Shown piece after piece: positions 15,973 through 24,564 of a DNA stretch of 36,256 bases; the first letter of the stretch is position 1; the number at the start of each line of letters is the position of its first letter. The stretch comes from Pseudonocardia sp. N23 (GTDB lineage Bacteria; Actinomycetota; Actinomycetes; Mycobacteriales; Pseudonocardiaceae). The notes below the pieces were generated by a model. It did no database searches. It was not told the origin of the DNA and worked only from the letters and a program-made list of their open reading frames with translations. The position numbers and the translations under genes were made by a program. The DNA lies in contig NZ_BEGX01000057.1 of assembly GCF_002583555.1 (NCBI RefSeq), positions 229,775-266,030 on the forward strand, read 5' to 3'.

Positions 15973-17643
15973 TCAGCGCGCCTCGGCGTGGTGGCGGGCC
16001 GCGATGGTCCGGCTCGGGCTGCACAGCCCGCACGGGGTGAAGCCGAGCTCGACCGCTTCGCGGACCGGCAGCGGGATCAACGCCTGCCCCTCCAGGGAGG
16101 GGCACTCGGTCACGTGGAAGCGGGGCTGCTCGTCGACGACGACGACCTCGTCCTCGAGGTTCGCGACCTGTCCGGCGACACGGGCCTCCGGGGTCTCCTC
16201 CGGCGGCTCGGCGGGCGGGACCGACCGGGCGGCGCCGTTGCCGGAGGCCGCTGCCGTGGTCGTCGTCGCCTCGGCGGCGTTGCCGGGGTCCTGGGCAGAG
16301 CTGCCGGGAGCCTGGGCAGAGCTGCCGGGAGCCTGGGCAGAGCTGCCGGGAGCCTGGGCGGGGGCGCCCGAGCCGAACGACGTGGCGCCCTGCGCTGCAT
16401 CGTCCGCGGCACCAGCCCCCTGAGCTGCGGAACCCTGAGCTGCGGAACCCGACCGGTCCGGGGTGCCCTCCGGCCGGTTCTGCCCGGACGCGGCCTGCGC
16501 GGGCCGGCCACCGAGGACTGCCGTGGCCTCTGCACCACCGGCACCCGGCCGGCCGGCGGACGACGTCTGCGGCGACTGGGTCGGCGACCGATCCGCCGGC
16601 TGCTGACCCGGCCGGCCCTGAGCTGCGGCCTTGCCGTCGGAACCGGCGCCCGTCCCGGGCTTGCCCCTCTCGGCACCGGCGTTCGCAGAACCCGCCTTCG
16701 CGGGGCCGCCCGTATCTGGGCCGGACCTCGCGGCGCCTGCCTTGTCCGGTTCGGCTCCCCCGGCGGCCGAGTCGGACCGGGCCGGCGACCCGGGCTGTTT
16801 CTCGAGCGACCGGGGTTTCTGTTGCGACTGGGGCTTCTGGAGCGACTGGGGCTTCTGGAGCGACTGGGGCTTCTGGAGCGACGCGGCACCGGACGGACCG
16901 GCGCCCTGGGACGAACCCGCGGCTGCGGCCGCGGCTGCACCCGCCGCCGCGCCGGCACCTGCTGCCGGAACAGCGACGGTCGGACCGTCGACGGAGCCTG
17001 CCTGCCGCCGCGACTCCTGCGACCGTGATCCAGGAGTGCGCGACCCGGGAGGCCCGGTCGTGTCGCCGGACCGGTCCGCACCCATCACCTGGGTCGCGTC
17101 GCCGGCCGGACGACCGGGCTCCGCGCCCGTCGCGTCGGCCGCCGTTGCCGGCCGGGCACCCGCTGCGGGGGCACCCGCGGCAGGCCCCCGGGAGACCGGT
17201 TCAGCGGTCACGCTGTGTGACGAATTTACGCTCGATGGAGTGACTCCGTCGTCAGCGCCGGACGGTCGCCCGGGTGAGCCGGGCGGTTGCGACGAGGCCG
17301 GCGACGACGATCCCCCGGCCGGAACCCCATCGGGCGCCTGGCTCGGCGGAGGACCCGTCGGCGGCACGACAGGCAGAACCTGCGTGACCGCCTCGGCGCC
17401 CTCGAAGGCCGGCGCCCTGTCGGCACCCGGCATCGGGGGCGGTGGCCCACCCGCCTCCGCACGGCCCGGCGCGGGGCCCGTACGAGCCGCGGAGCGGCCG
17501 CGCAGCCAGTCGACGAGCAACACCACCGCGGCGCCCGCACTGACGGCCACGGACACCCACGCCCACAGGACGCTGCCCGTCAACAGTGCGACGACGAGCA
17601 GGGCGAACGCGACCAGGACGAGGATCAGAACCAGCAGCAGCAC
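15973..17643 (-). CDS. two-helix membrane protein with disordered linker and Cys/His C-terminus
   Basis: I do not recognise the full-length family of this 556-residue protein. Two membrane helices lie at about 1-20 and 24-45, followed by WLRGR. About 440 residues of Ala/Pro/Gly/Ser-rich, probably disordered sequence follow, including three exact QAPGSSA repeats and four SLQKPQ-like repeats. The C-terminal 70 residues are the most protein-like part: ANLEDEVVVVDEQPRFHVTECPSLEG leads into FTPCGLCSP. They place His510, Cys514, Cys538 and Cys541 in an HxxxC...CxxC array that could bind zinc or a similar metal. The GTG start has GGGAG 7 nt upstream. It lies 65 bp after divIVA, behind a strong hairpin. 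A two-helix protein also follows wag31 in mycobacteria (Rv2144c position); equivalence is inference. It may be part of the polar-growth machinery. Confidence 0.7.
   Translation of the reverse strand: MLLLVLILVLVAFALLVVALLTGSVLWAWVSVAVSAGAAVVLLVDWLRGRSAARTGPAPGRAEAGGPPPPMPGADRAPAFEGAEAVTQVLPVVPPTGPPPSQAPDGVPAGGSSSPASSQPPGSPGRPSGADDGVTPSSVNSSHSVTAEPVSRGPAAGAPAAGARPATAADATGAEPGRPAGDATQVMGADRSGDTTGPPGSRTPGSRSQESRRQAGSVDGPTVAVPAAGAGAAAGAAAAAAAGSSQGAGPSGAASLQKPQSLQKPQSLQKPQSQQKPRSLEKQPGSPARSDSAAGGAEPDKAGAARSGPDTGGPAKAGSANAGAERGKPGTGAGSDGKAAAQGRPGQQPADRSPTQSPQTSSAGRPGAGGAEATAVLGGRPAQAASGQNRPEGTPDRSGSAAQGSAAQGAGAADDAAQGATSFGSGAPAQAPGSSAQAPGSSAQAPGSSAQDPGNAAEATTTTAAASGNGAARSVPPAEPPEETPEARVAGQVANLEDEVVVVDEQPRFHVTECPSLEGQALIPLPVREAVELGFTPCGLCSPSRTIAARHHAEAR
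16297..16359. repeat. 21-bp in-frame tandem repeat, three units
   Basis: The unit AGAGCTGCCGGGAGCCTGGGC repeats exactly at 16297, 16318 and 16339, encoding the seven-residue AQAPGSS repeat in the disordered linker of the membrane/Cys-His protein. Degenerate copies flank it. Confidence 0.85.
16806..16877. repeat. 18-bp in-frame tandem repeat, three exact plus one degenerate unit
   Basis: The unit GCGACTGGGGCTTCTGGA repeats exactly at 16824, 16842 and 16860, with a degenerate copy at 16806. It encodes the SLQKPQ repeat (on the minus strand) in the same disordered linker. Confidence 0.85.
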
Positions 17644-17655
17644 GATTCACTCCCT

Positions 17656-17683
17656 GGTGGGCGGCGCCGTGGCGCCGCCCACC
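17656..17683. terminator. 13-bp perfect stem with 2-nt loop after divIVA
   Basis: GGTGGGCGGCGCC (17656-17668) and GGCGCCGCCCACC (17671-17683) are perfect complements around GT. The hairpin starts 26 bp beyond the divIVA stop and ends just before the ribosome site of the next gene. It may terminate most transcription from the division cluster or limit expression of the downstream gene. Confidence 0.65.
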
Positions 17684-17708
17684 GTCCGGGGAACTGTCTC
17701 GGGAACGG

Positions 17709-18569
17709 TCAGCTGCCGGCGTCGGCGCGCTGGCCGTAGCCGCTGGCGGCGTAACCCCCGTTGGAGGCGGACCGACCGTCGGCGGGCGCCGCGGAACCGC
17801 GGTCGCCGAGGTCACGCAGCTGCGACTCCAGGTACGTCTTCAGCCGCGTCCGGTACTCGCGCTCGAACGTGCGCAGCTCGTCGATCTTCTTCTCGAGGAC
17901 CGACTTGTCGCGCTGGATCGTCCCGATGATCTCGGTCTGCTTGCGCTCGGCATCGCTGACCAGCGTCGCAGCCTTGTCGCGCGACTGCCGCTCCAGCGTC
18001 TCGGCCCGGGTCCGCGCGTCGTTGAGCATCGTCTCGGCGCGGGCACGGGCATCGTTCACGAGGCCGTCGGACTTGGTCCGGGCCTCCGAGAGCAGCTGCT
18101 CGGACTTGGTCCGGGCGTCGCCCAGCATCGAGTCGGCCTCGCTCTTGGCCTCGGCCGTGAGCCGGTCGGCCATCTCCTGGGCCAGGCCCAGGACCTTGGC
18201 GGCCTGGACGTGGTGGTCGCCACCGCCCAGATCACCGCCATCGGCCAGCTGCGGCGCGGGCGCCGACAGCGAACGCGGCGGCTCGACGGGGCGCGGAGGC
18301 TCCACGGGCCGCTGGATCTGGGCCGTGGGCGGCGCCAGAGCCGGCTGCGGCCGTGACCGCGCCTCCTCCAGGTCGGCCTGCGCGCTGCCGAGCTGGGACT
18401 CCATCTGGGACACCTGCTCACGCAGGTCGTCGTTCTCCTCGAGCAGTCGAGCGAGCTCGGCCTCGACCAGGTCGAGGAACGCGTCGACCTCGTCCTCGTT
18501 GTACCCCCTCTTACCAATAGGGGGCTTGCTGAACGCGACGTTGTGAACGTCGGCGGGCGTCAGCGGCAT
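17709..18569 (-). CDS. wag31: DivIVA/Wag31 polar growth scaffold
   Basis: This 286-residue coiled-coil protein recruits the cell-wall elongation machinery to the poles in actinobacteria by binding curved membrane. The DivIVA N-terminal domain is clear (residues 1-60: [16 protein letters not shown] then [18 protein letters not shown]), with Arg and Phe residues used for membrane binding. A first coiled coil follows (about 45-75), then a Pro-rich linker (about 85-115: [13 protein letters not shown]), then a long second coiled coil (about 125-250; [20 protein letters not shown]). The C-terminus is Gly/Ser-rich. The ATG is preceded by GAGGTGATCC, an unusually strong Shine-Dalgarno, which fits its abundance. 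It lies 46 bp after yggT and is probably the last gene of the division transcript before a strong hairpin. Confidence 0.96.
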   Translation of the reverse strand: MPLTPADVHNVAFSKPPIGKRGYNEDEVDAFLDLVEAELARLLEENDDLREQVSQMESQLGSAQADLEEARSRPQPALAPPTAQIQRPVEPPRPVEPPRSLSAPAPQLADGGDLGGGDHHVQAAKVLGLAQEMADRLTAEAKSEADSMLGDARTKSEQLLSEARTKSDGLVNDARARAETMLNDARTRAETLERQSRDKAATLVSDAERKQTEIIGTIQRDKSVLEKKIDELRTFEREYRTRLKTYLESQLRDLGDRGSAAPADGRSASNGGYAASGYGQRADAGS

Positions 18570-18615
18570 CGGATCACCTCATGCAGTCCTCGGCGGCAAA
18601 CCGGGTGACTGGGGC

Positions 18616-18903
18616 TCACTCCGGCCTGACAACGTCCATAAGTATGAACACTGCCAGGAGGAGAACCATAATCGAGAGGTCCAGCCCCACTCCCCCGATC
18701 CGGACCGTGGGGATCACTCTCCGCAACAACTTCACCGGCGGATCGGTCATCGTGAAGATCGCCTCGAGGGCGACGGCGCTCTGTCCGACGGGCCGCCACT
18801 TGCGCGCGAACGCGTGCACCAGCTCCACGACGATGCGTGCCGTGAGCAGCAGCCAGAAGGCGAACAGGACGTAATACAGGACGAGGCGAAGGACGTCGGG
18901 CAC
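18616..18903 (-). CDS. yggT: YggT-family membrane protein
   Basis: This 95-residue protein has two membrane helices (about 7-30 and 72-92) and the YggT family motif FTMTDPPVKLLRRVIP (about 52-67) between them. YggT homologues sit beside sepF in many Gram-positive and cyanobacterial division clusters. Their exact role is unknown; involvement in osmotic response and nucleoid or division-site organisation has been suggested. The GTG start at 18903 was preferred because it lies just beyond the sepF stop (18908-18910) and begins directly before the conserved hydrophobic segment. The frame is open further upstream inside sepF. AGGA lies 9 nt before the start. Confidence 0.9.
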   Translation of the reverse strand: MPDVLRLVLYYVLFAFWLLLTARIVVELVHAFARKWRPVGQSAVALEAIFTMTDPPVKLLRRVIPTVRIGGVGLDLSIMVLLLAVFILMDVVRPE

Positions 18904-18907
18904 GCCG

Positions 18908-19654
18908 TCAATCCTGGCGGAACATCTCGCGTTCTGCGAGCCGCCTCGCGTCGTCCGCCGAGACCTCGACGTCCGCGGGCGTGAGAAGGAATACACGGTT
19001 CGTCACCTTGTCGATGGAACCGCGCAGCGCGAAAGCGAGCCCCGCGGCGAAGTCGACGAGGCGCTTGGCCGACGCGGCGTCGAGCTCGGTGAGGTTCATG
19101 ATCACCGGCTGGCCGTCGCGGTAGCGCTCCCCGATGGTCCGCGCTTCCTTGTAGCTGCGCGGCTGCAGCGTCGTGATGCGGGCCATCGTGGCCGCACCAC
19201 GGTCGCGCTGCTCCGGCAGGGCCGCGCGCTCCCCCGGCCGCACCTCGCGCAACGCCGGCTCGCGGACGGGCTCGCGGAGCACGGGCTCGGGGTCGACGGC
19301 GAGTGCTCCACGGACGCTGCCCGCGCCCAGGCCGCCACCGAGACCGGTGCCGCCGAGCCCCGACGCACCCACACCACTCGCGGCACGCACCGGCTCACGT
19401 GGGGGCCGCGACTCACGGGCGGGAGTGCGCTCCATGCCGCCGGGACGGCCGGGACGCCGGTCCCACGCCTCGCCGACCGACGCCGGCGGGTCGTAGGACT
19501 CGTACTCGTCGGCCGCGCCGTAGCGGTCCTCGGGATCGTCCCAGCGTTCGTCACGCCGGCGCGGGACGCCGTAGCCCGGCTCGTCGACGTAATCGGCCAT
19601 CTCGTCCGCGGGTACCATTCCGAAGTAGGCCTTGAGCTTGTACATCGCGCCCAT
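18908..19654 (-). CDS. sepF: SepF, FtsZ membrane anchor
   Basis: This 248-residue protein tethers FtsZ to the membrane; in actinobacteria, which lack FtsA, it is the main anchor. The N-terminal amphipathic helix [13 protein letters not shown] (1-13) is the membrane-binding part. The acidic, tyrosine- and arginine-rich linker (about 20-150) includes several aspartates and a glycine-rich stretch. The C-terminal DUF552 beta-sandwich (about 155-240; [23 protein letters not shown]) binds FtsZ. The linker is longer than in mycobacterial SepF (about 220 residues). The start at 19654 is preferred over the ATG three codons later because GGGGAG lies 6 nt upstream. It comes 55 bp after yggS; a TAGCCT box (19718-19723) in the end of yggS might give it an extra promoter. 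Confidence 0.95.
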   Translation of the reverse strand: MGAMYKLKAYFGMVPADEMADYVDEPGYGVPRRRDERWDDPEDRYGAADEYESYDPPASVGEAWDRRPGRPGGMERTPARESRPPREPVRAASGVGASGLGGTGLGGGLGAGSVRGALAVDPEPVLREPVREPALREVRPGERAALPEQRDRGAATMARITTLQPRSYKEARTIGERYRDGQPVIMNLTELDAASAKRLVDFAAGLAFALRGSIDKVTNRVFLLTPADVEVSADDARRLAEREMFRQD

Positions 19655-19709
19655 GTCGCGCTCCCCTCGTCGTCACCCGCGAACCGGCGGTCGCCCCCGC
19701 GACCGGCGA

Positions 19710-20477
19710 TCACCGCGAGGCTATCCGCCGTTCCCCCACAAGGGCCGTTCCGACACGCACACACGTCGATCCGTGACGGATCGCCACCTCGAGGTCCGCG
19801 GACATCCCGGCCGACAGCACCCTCGCAGACGGATGATCATCACGCAGTGCAGAGAACGCGGCGGCGACGTCGGCGAACGCCTCGTCGGGTTCCGCGCCGA
19901 GCGGCGCGACGGCCATGAGCCCGTCGAGGCGGAGGCCCGGCAGGCCGCTGACGTGCGCGGCGAGTGCGCCGAGGCCCTCGCGGGCGACGCCGCCGCGGTC
20001 CGGGTCACCGTCGACGCTGTACTGCAGCAGCACCGGGAGCGGGCCCTCGCGGAGCCCGTCGTCGACGGCGCGCCGGGCCTGGGCGTCGAGCGCATCGGCC
20101 AGCCGTGCCGAGTCGAGCGACTCCACGCGTGTCACCCACGGGACCACCACGCGCGCCTTGTTCCGTTGCAGTCCGCCGACGAAGAACCACCGCGGCGCTG
20201 CGTCCGGGACGAGCCCCGCGACCTCCTCGACCTTCTGCGCTGCCTCCTGTGCCCGGTTCTCGCCGAAGTCGCGCAGCCCCAGCCCGCAGAGGATCGCGAC
20301 GTCGGCCGCCGGGACGGTCTTGGTGACGGCCAGCAGGTCGACCTCGGCCACGTCGCGGCCGGCGGCCGCACACGCCGCGGCGACGGTCTCCCGCACGCGG
20401 GCGAGGCGCCTGGCCAGATCGTCGCGGCGGTCCTGCCCCGACCCACGCGGGGCCGGCGACTCGGGTCGTTCGTTCAT
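19710..20477 (-). CDS. yggS: YggS/PLPBP-family pyridoxal-phosphate homeostasis protein
   Basis: This 255-residue, single-domain PLP-binding protein has a TIM-barrel fold like the N-terminal domain of alanine racemase but no known catalytic activity. It helps balance vitamin B6 and amino-acid pools. The PLP lysine is Lys53 in LLAVTKTVPA. FGENRAQE (about 70-77), WFFVGGLQRNK (about 98-108) and the phosphate-binding LSAGMSADLEVAI with GSTCVRVGTALVG at the C-terminus are diagnostic. The ATG at 20477 has GGAGG 6 nt upstream; the frame open beyond it lies in the pgeF-yggS gap and is not conserved in character. The 134-bp gap upstream (20478-20611) holds only a weak 8-bp stem (20541-20581). Confidence 0.95.
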   Translation of the reverse strand: MNERPESPAPRGSGQDRRDDLARRLARVRETVAAACAAAGRDVAEVDLLAVTKTVPAADVAILCGLGLRDFGENRAQEAAQKVEEVAGLVPDAAPRWFFVGGLQRNKARVVVPWVTRVESLDSARLADALDAQARRAVDDGLREGPLPVLLQYSVDGDPDRGGVAREGLGALAAHVSGLPGLRLDGLMAVAPLGAEPDEAFADVAAAFSALRDDHPSARVLSAGMSADLEVAIRHGSTCVRVGTALVGERRIASR

Positions 20478-20611
20478 CTCGTTCCTCCACCCACCGCCCA
20501 CGGCCGACGCGGCCCGCGGGACGTCCTCATCGCGCCCCGGCCGCGACCAGGCACGCGGTCCGGGCACACCCCCGGTCGCGGGCTGCGACGACGCCACCCA
20601 CGATCGGACCC

Positions 20612-21331
20612 TCACCCGTCGGACGGGTCGAGCCACACCACCCCGGCCTGGCGCCCGGTCGAGCCCTCCCGGCGGTGGCTGAACAGGGCCGGGTCCTCCA
20701 TCGTGCACCGCGGGTCCCGGGCCACCCCGCGGACACCGAACATGTCCAGCTGGCGGTGCAGGCCCGCCCGGATGTCGATGCCGGGCGTGCCACGACGGGT
20801 CCGGCCGCCGCTGCCCGGCAGGACCGCCCCCACCTCGTCACGCATCTCCGCCGGCACCTCGTAGCACCCGCCGCAGACCGCGGGCCCCAGCAGGACCACC
20901 ACGTCCTCCACGTCGGCGCCGAGGGCGACCATCGCCTGCAGCGTCGCGGGCACCACGCCGGCGGCCGCCCCGACCCGGCCGGCGTGCGCCGCACCGACGA
21001 CACCCGCCTTCGGGTCCGACAGCAGCACCGGCACGCAGTCGGCCGCGAGCACCGCCAGCCCCACCCCGGGCTCGGCCGTGACGACGGCGTCGGCCTCCGC
21101 GAGATCCGGCACCCCGGCGCCCGGCGCCGGGCCGCTCACCGTCTCGACCCGGATGCCGTGCACCTGCTGCAGGAACACCGCCCCCGACAGGCCCAGCTCG
21201 CGCACGAGCCGGCCCCGGTTCGAGGCGACCGCCGACGGGTCGTCACCCACACCCCGGGAGAGGTTGAAGCTGGTGAAGGCACCGGAGGAACGGCCACCGG
21301 CACGGGTCGTGACAACCTTGCGAACGCGCAC
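20612..21331 (-). CDS. pgeF: PgeF/YfiH-type multicopper-oxidase-like (LACC1 family) protein
   Basis: This 239-residue protein belongs to the YfiH/LACC1 family. Members act on purine nucleosides, and E. coli PgeF prevents misincorporation of L-Ser for L-Ala in peptidoglycan precursors, which fits its place beside the mur genes. The metal/active-site residues are His58 (QQVHG), Cys99 (AADCVP) and His116 (GAAHAG). The usual HAGWRG motif reads HAGRVG here, a variant I believe is common in actinobacteria. The GTG start at 21331 is set 25 bp after the ftsZ stop (21357-21359); the frame above it overlaps ftsZ and does not look like the family. Probably co-transcribed with ftsZ and yggS. Confidence 0.9.
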   Translation of the reverse strand: MRVRKVVTTRAGGRSSGAFTSFNLSRGVGDDPSAVASNRGRLVRELGLSGAVFLQQVHGIRVETVSGPAPGAGVPDLAEADAVVTAEPGVGLAVLAADCVPVLLSDPKAGVVGAAHAGRVGAAAGVVPATLQAMVALGADVEDVVVLLGPAVCGGCYEVPAEMRDEVGAVLPGSGGRTRRGTPGIDIRAGLHRQLDMFGVRGVARDPRCTMEDPALFSHRREGSTGRQAGVVWLDPSDG

Positions 21332-21356
21332 CGCGTCAGCGTTGCACGACGCGAGG

Positions 21357-22802
21357 TCAGCGACGCATGAAGGGCGGCACGTCCACGTCGTCGTCGAGCT
21401 CGTCGAAGTCGCCGTCGGAGACCGGGACCGCCGCACCGTGGGTCGGCGCGGCCTGGGTGGGTGCGGTCTGCGGCGGCGCGGTCTGCGTCGGCGCGGTCTG
21501 CGTCAGAGCCGTGTGAGGCTGGGCGGCATGCGCCCCGCCGCCACCGAGGGAGCTCATCGCGGGATCGGTGCGCTCCGGCGCCCGCGGCGCCGGCGGCACG
21601 TACGACGGCTGCGGCGGCACCGGGGCCGCAGGAGGCAGGGTGCCCGCCTGGTTGTGGCCCAACCCGTTCGCAGCCGTGACCGGCGCGGCCGACGGCGGCG
21701 TCACCGGAGCGGCCGGGACGTGCTGGGCCGCCGGGGCGTGCACGGCCGGCGTGTGGACCGCGGCCGGCTGGCTCGTCCCCGCGGCCGACGCCCCGGTACC
21801 GGGCGCGGCGTCGGTGGAGCGGTAGGCGGACGGCTCGAGCTTCTTGTGCGCGGGACCGCCACCCTCGAACCCGGCTGCGATGACCGTGACCCGCACCTCG
21901 TCGCCGAGGGAGTCGTCGATCACCGTCCCGAAGATGATGTTCGCGTCCGGGTGCGCGGCCTCCTGGACCAGCGAGGCGGCCTCGTTGATCTCGAACAGGC
22001 CGAGGTCGGAGCCGCCCGCGATCGACAGCAGCACCCCCTGCGCCCCGTCCATCGACGCCTCGAGCAGCGGCGAGTTGATCGCCGAGCTCGCGGCCTGGAC
22101 TGCGCGGCCCTCTCCGCGTGAGCTCCCTATACCCATCAACGCACTGCCCGCGCCGGACATGACGCTCTTGACGTCGGCGAAGTCGAGGTTGATCAGGCCG
22201 GGCGTGGTGATCAGGTTGGTGATGCCCTGGACACCGGAGAGCAGGACCTCGTCGGCGGAGCGGAAGGCGTCCATCAGTGAGACGCCGACGTCACCGAGCT
22301 GCAGCAGCCGGTCGTTGGGGATGACGATGAGCGTGTCGCACTCGTTGCGCATCGCGTTGATGCCCTCGTCGGCCTGACCGGCGCGACGCTTGCCCTCGAA
22401 GGTGAACGGCCGGGTCACGACACCGATCGTCAGCGCACCGAGCTTGCGCGCGATCGAGGCGATCACGGGTGCGCCACCGGTGCCGGTGCCGCCGCCCTCC
22501 CCCGCCGTCACGAAGACCATGTCGGCCCCCTTGAGGACCTCCTCGATCTCCTCGCGGTGGTCCTCGGCGGCCTTGCGGCCGACCTCCGGGTTCGCCCCGG
22601 CCCCGAGGCCGCGGGTCAGCTCCCGGCCGATGTCGAGCTTGACGTCGGCGTCGGACATCAGCAGGGCCTGGGCGTCGGTGTTGACGGCGACGAACTCGAC
22701 GCCCTTCAGACCGACCTCGATCATGCGGTTGACGGCGTTCACGCCGCCGCCACCGATACCGACGACCTTGATCACGGCCAGGTAGTTGTGCGGGGGCGTC
22801 AT
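21357..22802 (-). CDS. ftsZ: FtsZ, tubulin-like division GTPase
   Basis: This 481-residue protein polymerises with GTP at mid-cell to form the Z ring. The tubulin signature GGGTGTGG is at 103-110 ([15 protein letters not shown]). The N-terminal [18 protein letters not shown] and T-loop NTDAQAL (41-47) are intact, as is the T7-loop catalytic [10 protein letters not shown] (about 204-213). The conserved globular domain ends near 315. A linker rich in Ala, Pro, Gln and Thr (about 318-460) carries repeated TQTAP units. The C-terminal peptide [12 protein letters not shown], which contacts SepF and FtsW, ends the protein. The ATG at 22802 is preferred to the GTG at 22811 because GGAAGG lies 8 nt before it and would abut the GTG. 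It has its own promoter candidate (22867-22895). Confidence 0.98.
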   Translation of the reverse strand: MTPPHNYLAVIKVVGIGGGGVNAVNRMIEVGLKGVEFVAVNTDAQALLMSDADVKLDIGRELTRGLGAGANPEVGRKAAEDHREEIEEVLKGADMVFVTAGEGGGTGTGGAPVIASIARKLGALTIGVVTRPFTFEGKRRAGQADEGINAMRNECDTLIVIPNDRLLQLGDVGVSLMDAFRSADEVLLSGVQGITNLITTPGLINLDFADVKSVMSGAGSALMGIGSSRGEGRAVQAASSAINSPLLEASMDGAQGVLLSIAGGSDLGLFEINEAASLVQEAAHPDANIIFGTVIDDSLGDEVRVTVIAAGFEGGGPAHKKLEPSAYRSTDAAPGTGASAAGTSQPAAVHTPAVHAPAAQHVPAAPVTPPSAAPVTAANGLGHNQAGTLPPAAPVPPQPSYVPPAPRAPERTDPAMSSLGGGGAHAAQPHTALTQTAPTQTAPPQTAPTQAAPTHGAAVPVSDGDFDELDDDVDVPPFMRR

Positions 22803-22866
22803 GCGCGGCACCTTCCAGTTGCTCGGGTCCGGTCCAGCTCCGGTTGGTCCGGGCCTTCACGCGAGA

Positions 22867-22895
22867 ACGCTAGGTGCGGTCAGGGTGTCGGTCCA
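22867..22895 (-). promoter_or_regulatory. sigma-A-like promoter for ftsZ
   Basis: On the minus strand TGGACC (22890-22895, four of six matches to TTGACA) is separated by exactly 17 nt from TAGCGT (22867-22872, TAnnnT). Transcription would begin near 22860, giving a leader of about 58 nt with a good ribosome site. A hairpin upstream (22917-22935) separates it from ftsQ. Confidence 0.6.
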
Positions 22896-22916
22896 TTAGG
22901 CGCGCCGCACGTCGGC

Positions 22917-22935
22917 AACCCCCCAGAGGGGTGTT
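22917..22935 (-). terminator. hairpin between ftsQ and ftsZ
   Basis: AACCCCCC (22917-22924) pairs with GGGGTGTT (22928-22935) over seven of eight positions with a 3-nt loop. It begins about 40 bp after the ftsQ stop and precedes the ftsZ promoter, fitting partial termination of the upstream operon. Confidence 0.45.
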
Positions 22936-22974
22936 TCGCGCTGTCGTGACCTCTTCGTGACCGGACGTGCGCGG

Positions 22975-24564
22975 TCAGCGACGAATCGTCGGTAGATCAG
23001 GGCTGGCGACGTCGAACACGCTGCCCTTCTCCGTCAGCAGCGCCGTGAGCACCGCCGCCTTGCGCTGGCCGTTCCCGGGCGAGCCCCACACGACACGGCG
23101 GTCGTCGGAAAGGGTGAGCTCGACCGTCGCCTGGCCCCCGGTGGTGGCGGGGGCGATCACCGTGACGGTCAGCACCTGCGCCCGGACGGCGTCGGGCAGC
23201 GCGGCGAGAACCCCGAGCCCGGCGGTGGTCTGCGGGTCGTCCGGAGCGATGCGGCCGGCGATGCCGACGTCGAGGTGCGGCAGCACCGGCGGCACCTCGG
23301 GCGCCTGCTCGTACGGCACGCCGGTGCGGTCGACGAGCATGAGGCCCTTGGGGGTGTCGGCCAGCGCGACGGCGACCCGTTCGACGACCGTGATCACGAC
23401 GGTGTGCGGCCAGTCGCGGCCGACCGTCACCGACGCGACTCCGGGCAGCGCCGCGACGCGCTGTTCGGCACCGGAGGTGTCGGCGCCCACCAGCGGGCCA
23501 CCCGTGGGGATCGCGGCGGCGGCGAGGACCTGGTCGCGCGGGACGGCCAGGGCACCGTCGACGGTCACGGTCTCCACGTCGGCCAGACCGCTGCCGTAGA
23601 GGAGGAACGCGACCCCGCCCGCGAGGCCGCCGAGCAGCACGAGGACGACGACGAGCAGCGCGATCCGCCGCCGGCGCACGATGTGCGGGGCGGGCCGGAC
23701 GGGCCGGGGCCGGGGGGTGGCGCCGGTCCGGGCGGTGCGGCGGGCCGCGGTGTCGTCGCGGGTCGCGGTGCCGGCGTTCCCGGCATCCGTGCCGGTGGTG
23801 TCCGAACCGCTCTCGTCGGTCCCGTCCGCGGTCGTACCGGGAGCCGGGTCGTCGGCGTCCGCGCCCTGCGGGGGCGTCCGGGCACCGCGGGTGCCGCCGC
23901 TGGAACCGGGGATGGCCGCGATCCCGCCGGCACCGAGCCTGCGGCCACGGCCGTCGGTGCGGGCCGTTCCGGCGCGCTTGCCGTTGCGCTCGGTGTCGCC
24001 GCCGGAGCGTCCGGCGCCGCGGCCGGTCCGCTCCCCCGCCGCCGACGTCGAACCGGCCGTCGTCCGACCGCGACTCGCCGCGGAACCGACGGACTTCCGC
24101 CCGGCGCCCGCGGGGTCGCGACCCGTGCCGCGGGCATCACTGCCGGCGCCACCCGCCTTGCCGCGGCCCGCCTCGGGGGTGTCGGCGGCCTCGTCCCGCG
24201 CGGCGCGGGAGGTCCGGCCGGTGCCGGTCGCCCCGTCCCGGGCCGTCCTGTCGGCCCTGTCCCCGGCTGACCTGTCCCGGGCGGTCCTGTCCCGGGCGGC
24301 AGCGTTCATCCCGGCGCGCCCCGTCGCCTCGCGGTCGGCGCGGCCGGGCTGGGCGGGGAGCCCACCGGGACCCTCGCCGCGGCGGCCGGTGGCCCCCCGG
24401 TCCCCGTCCCGGGCGTCGTCGGAACGGCGCGACGTGCCCGTGCCGTCGCGGGACGCGTCGTCGGCGGTGGGGCGGTCCTGCCCGGCGTCCGCCCGCCCGG
24501 CACCGGCGCGACGGGTGCGACCATCGCGCTCACGTGCCGATCGGGGAGCCGCCGGGCGCCTCAC
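22975..24564 (-). CDS. ftsQ: FtsQ with very long disordered cytoplasmic tail
   Basis: This 529-residue division protein links FtsL/FtsB to the septal synthases. The membrane helix is at about 301-323 ([17 protein letters not shown]). The POTRA domain follows (about 328-395; [21 protein letters not shown]) and then the FtsQ beta domain to the end ([21 protein letters not shown]). What is odd is the cytoplasmic tail of about 300 residues, dominated by Arg, Asp, Gly, Ala and Thr (for example [21 protein letters not shown]). E. coli FtsQ has about 25 residues and mycobacterial FtsQ about 100. The GTG start at 24564 overlaps the MurC stop (GTGA), which supports the tail being translated. A shorter ATG at 24309 (residue 86) is an alternative. 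Confidence 0.93.
   Translation of the reverse strand: MRRPAAPRSARERDGRTRRAGAGRADAGQDRPTADDASRDGTGTSRRSDDARDGDRGATGRRGEGPGGLPAQPGRADREATGRAGMNAAARDRTARDRSAGDRADRTARDGATGTGRTSRAARDEAADTPEAGRGKAGGAGSDARGTGRDPAGAGRKSVGSAASRGRTTAGSTSAAGERTGRGAGRSGGDTERNGKRAGTARTDGRGRRLGAGGIAAIPGSSGGTRGARTPPQGADADDPAPGTTADGTDESGSDTTGTDAGNAGTATRDDTAARRTARTGATPRPRPVRPAPHIVRRRRIALLVVVLVLLGGLAGGVAFLLYGSGLADVETVTVDGALAVPRDQVLAAAAIPTGGPLVGADTSGAEQRVAALPGVASVTVGRDWPHTVVITVVERVAVALADTPKGLMLVDRTGVPYEQAPEVPPVLPHLDVGIAGRIAPDDPQTTAGLGVLAALPDAVRAQVLTVTVIAPATTGGQATVELTLSDDRRVVWGSPGNGQRKAAVLTALLTEKGSVFDVASPDLPTIRR

Noticed and set aside
13793..16423. Plus-strand open frame of 876 codons
   Set aside because: It lies opposite ileS, which has intact HYGH and KMSKS motifs, and spans the T-box; it is a shadow.
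16297..16877. Repeats considered as a CRISPR array
   Set aside because: Units are contiguous tandem copies without spacers, in frame inside a protein-coding gene.
20541..20581. 8-bp stem in the pgeF-yggS gap
   Set aside because: The stem is short with a 25-nt loop and is expected by chance in such GC-rich DNA.
20612..21331. Suspected loss of the HAGWRG motif in PgeF
   Set aside because: His58, Cys99 and His116 are intact, and the HAGRVG form is, as far as I recall, common in actinobacterial members, so it is probably normal.
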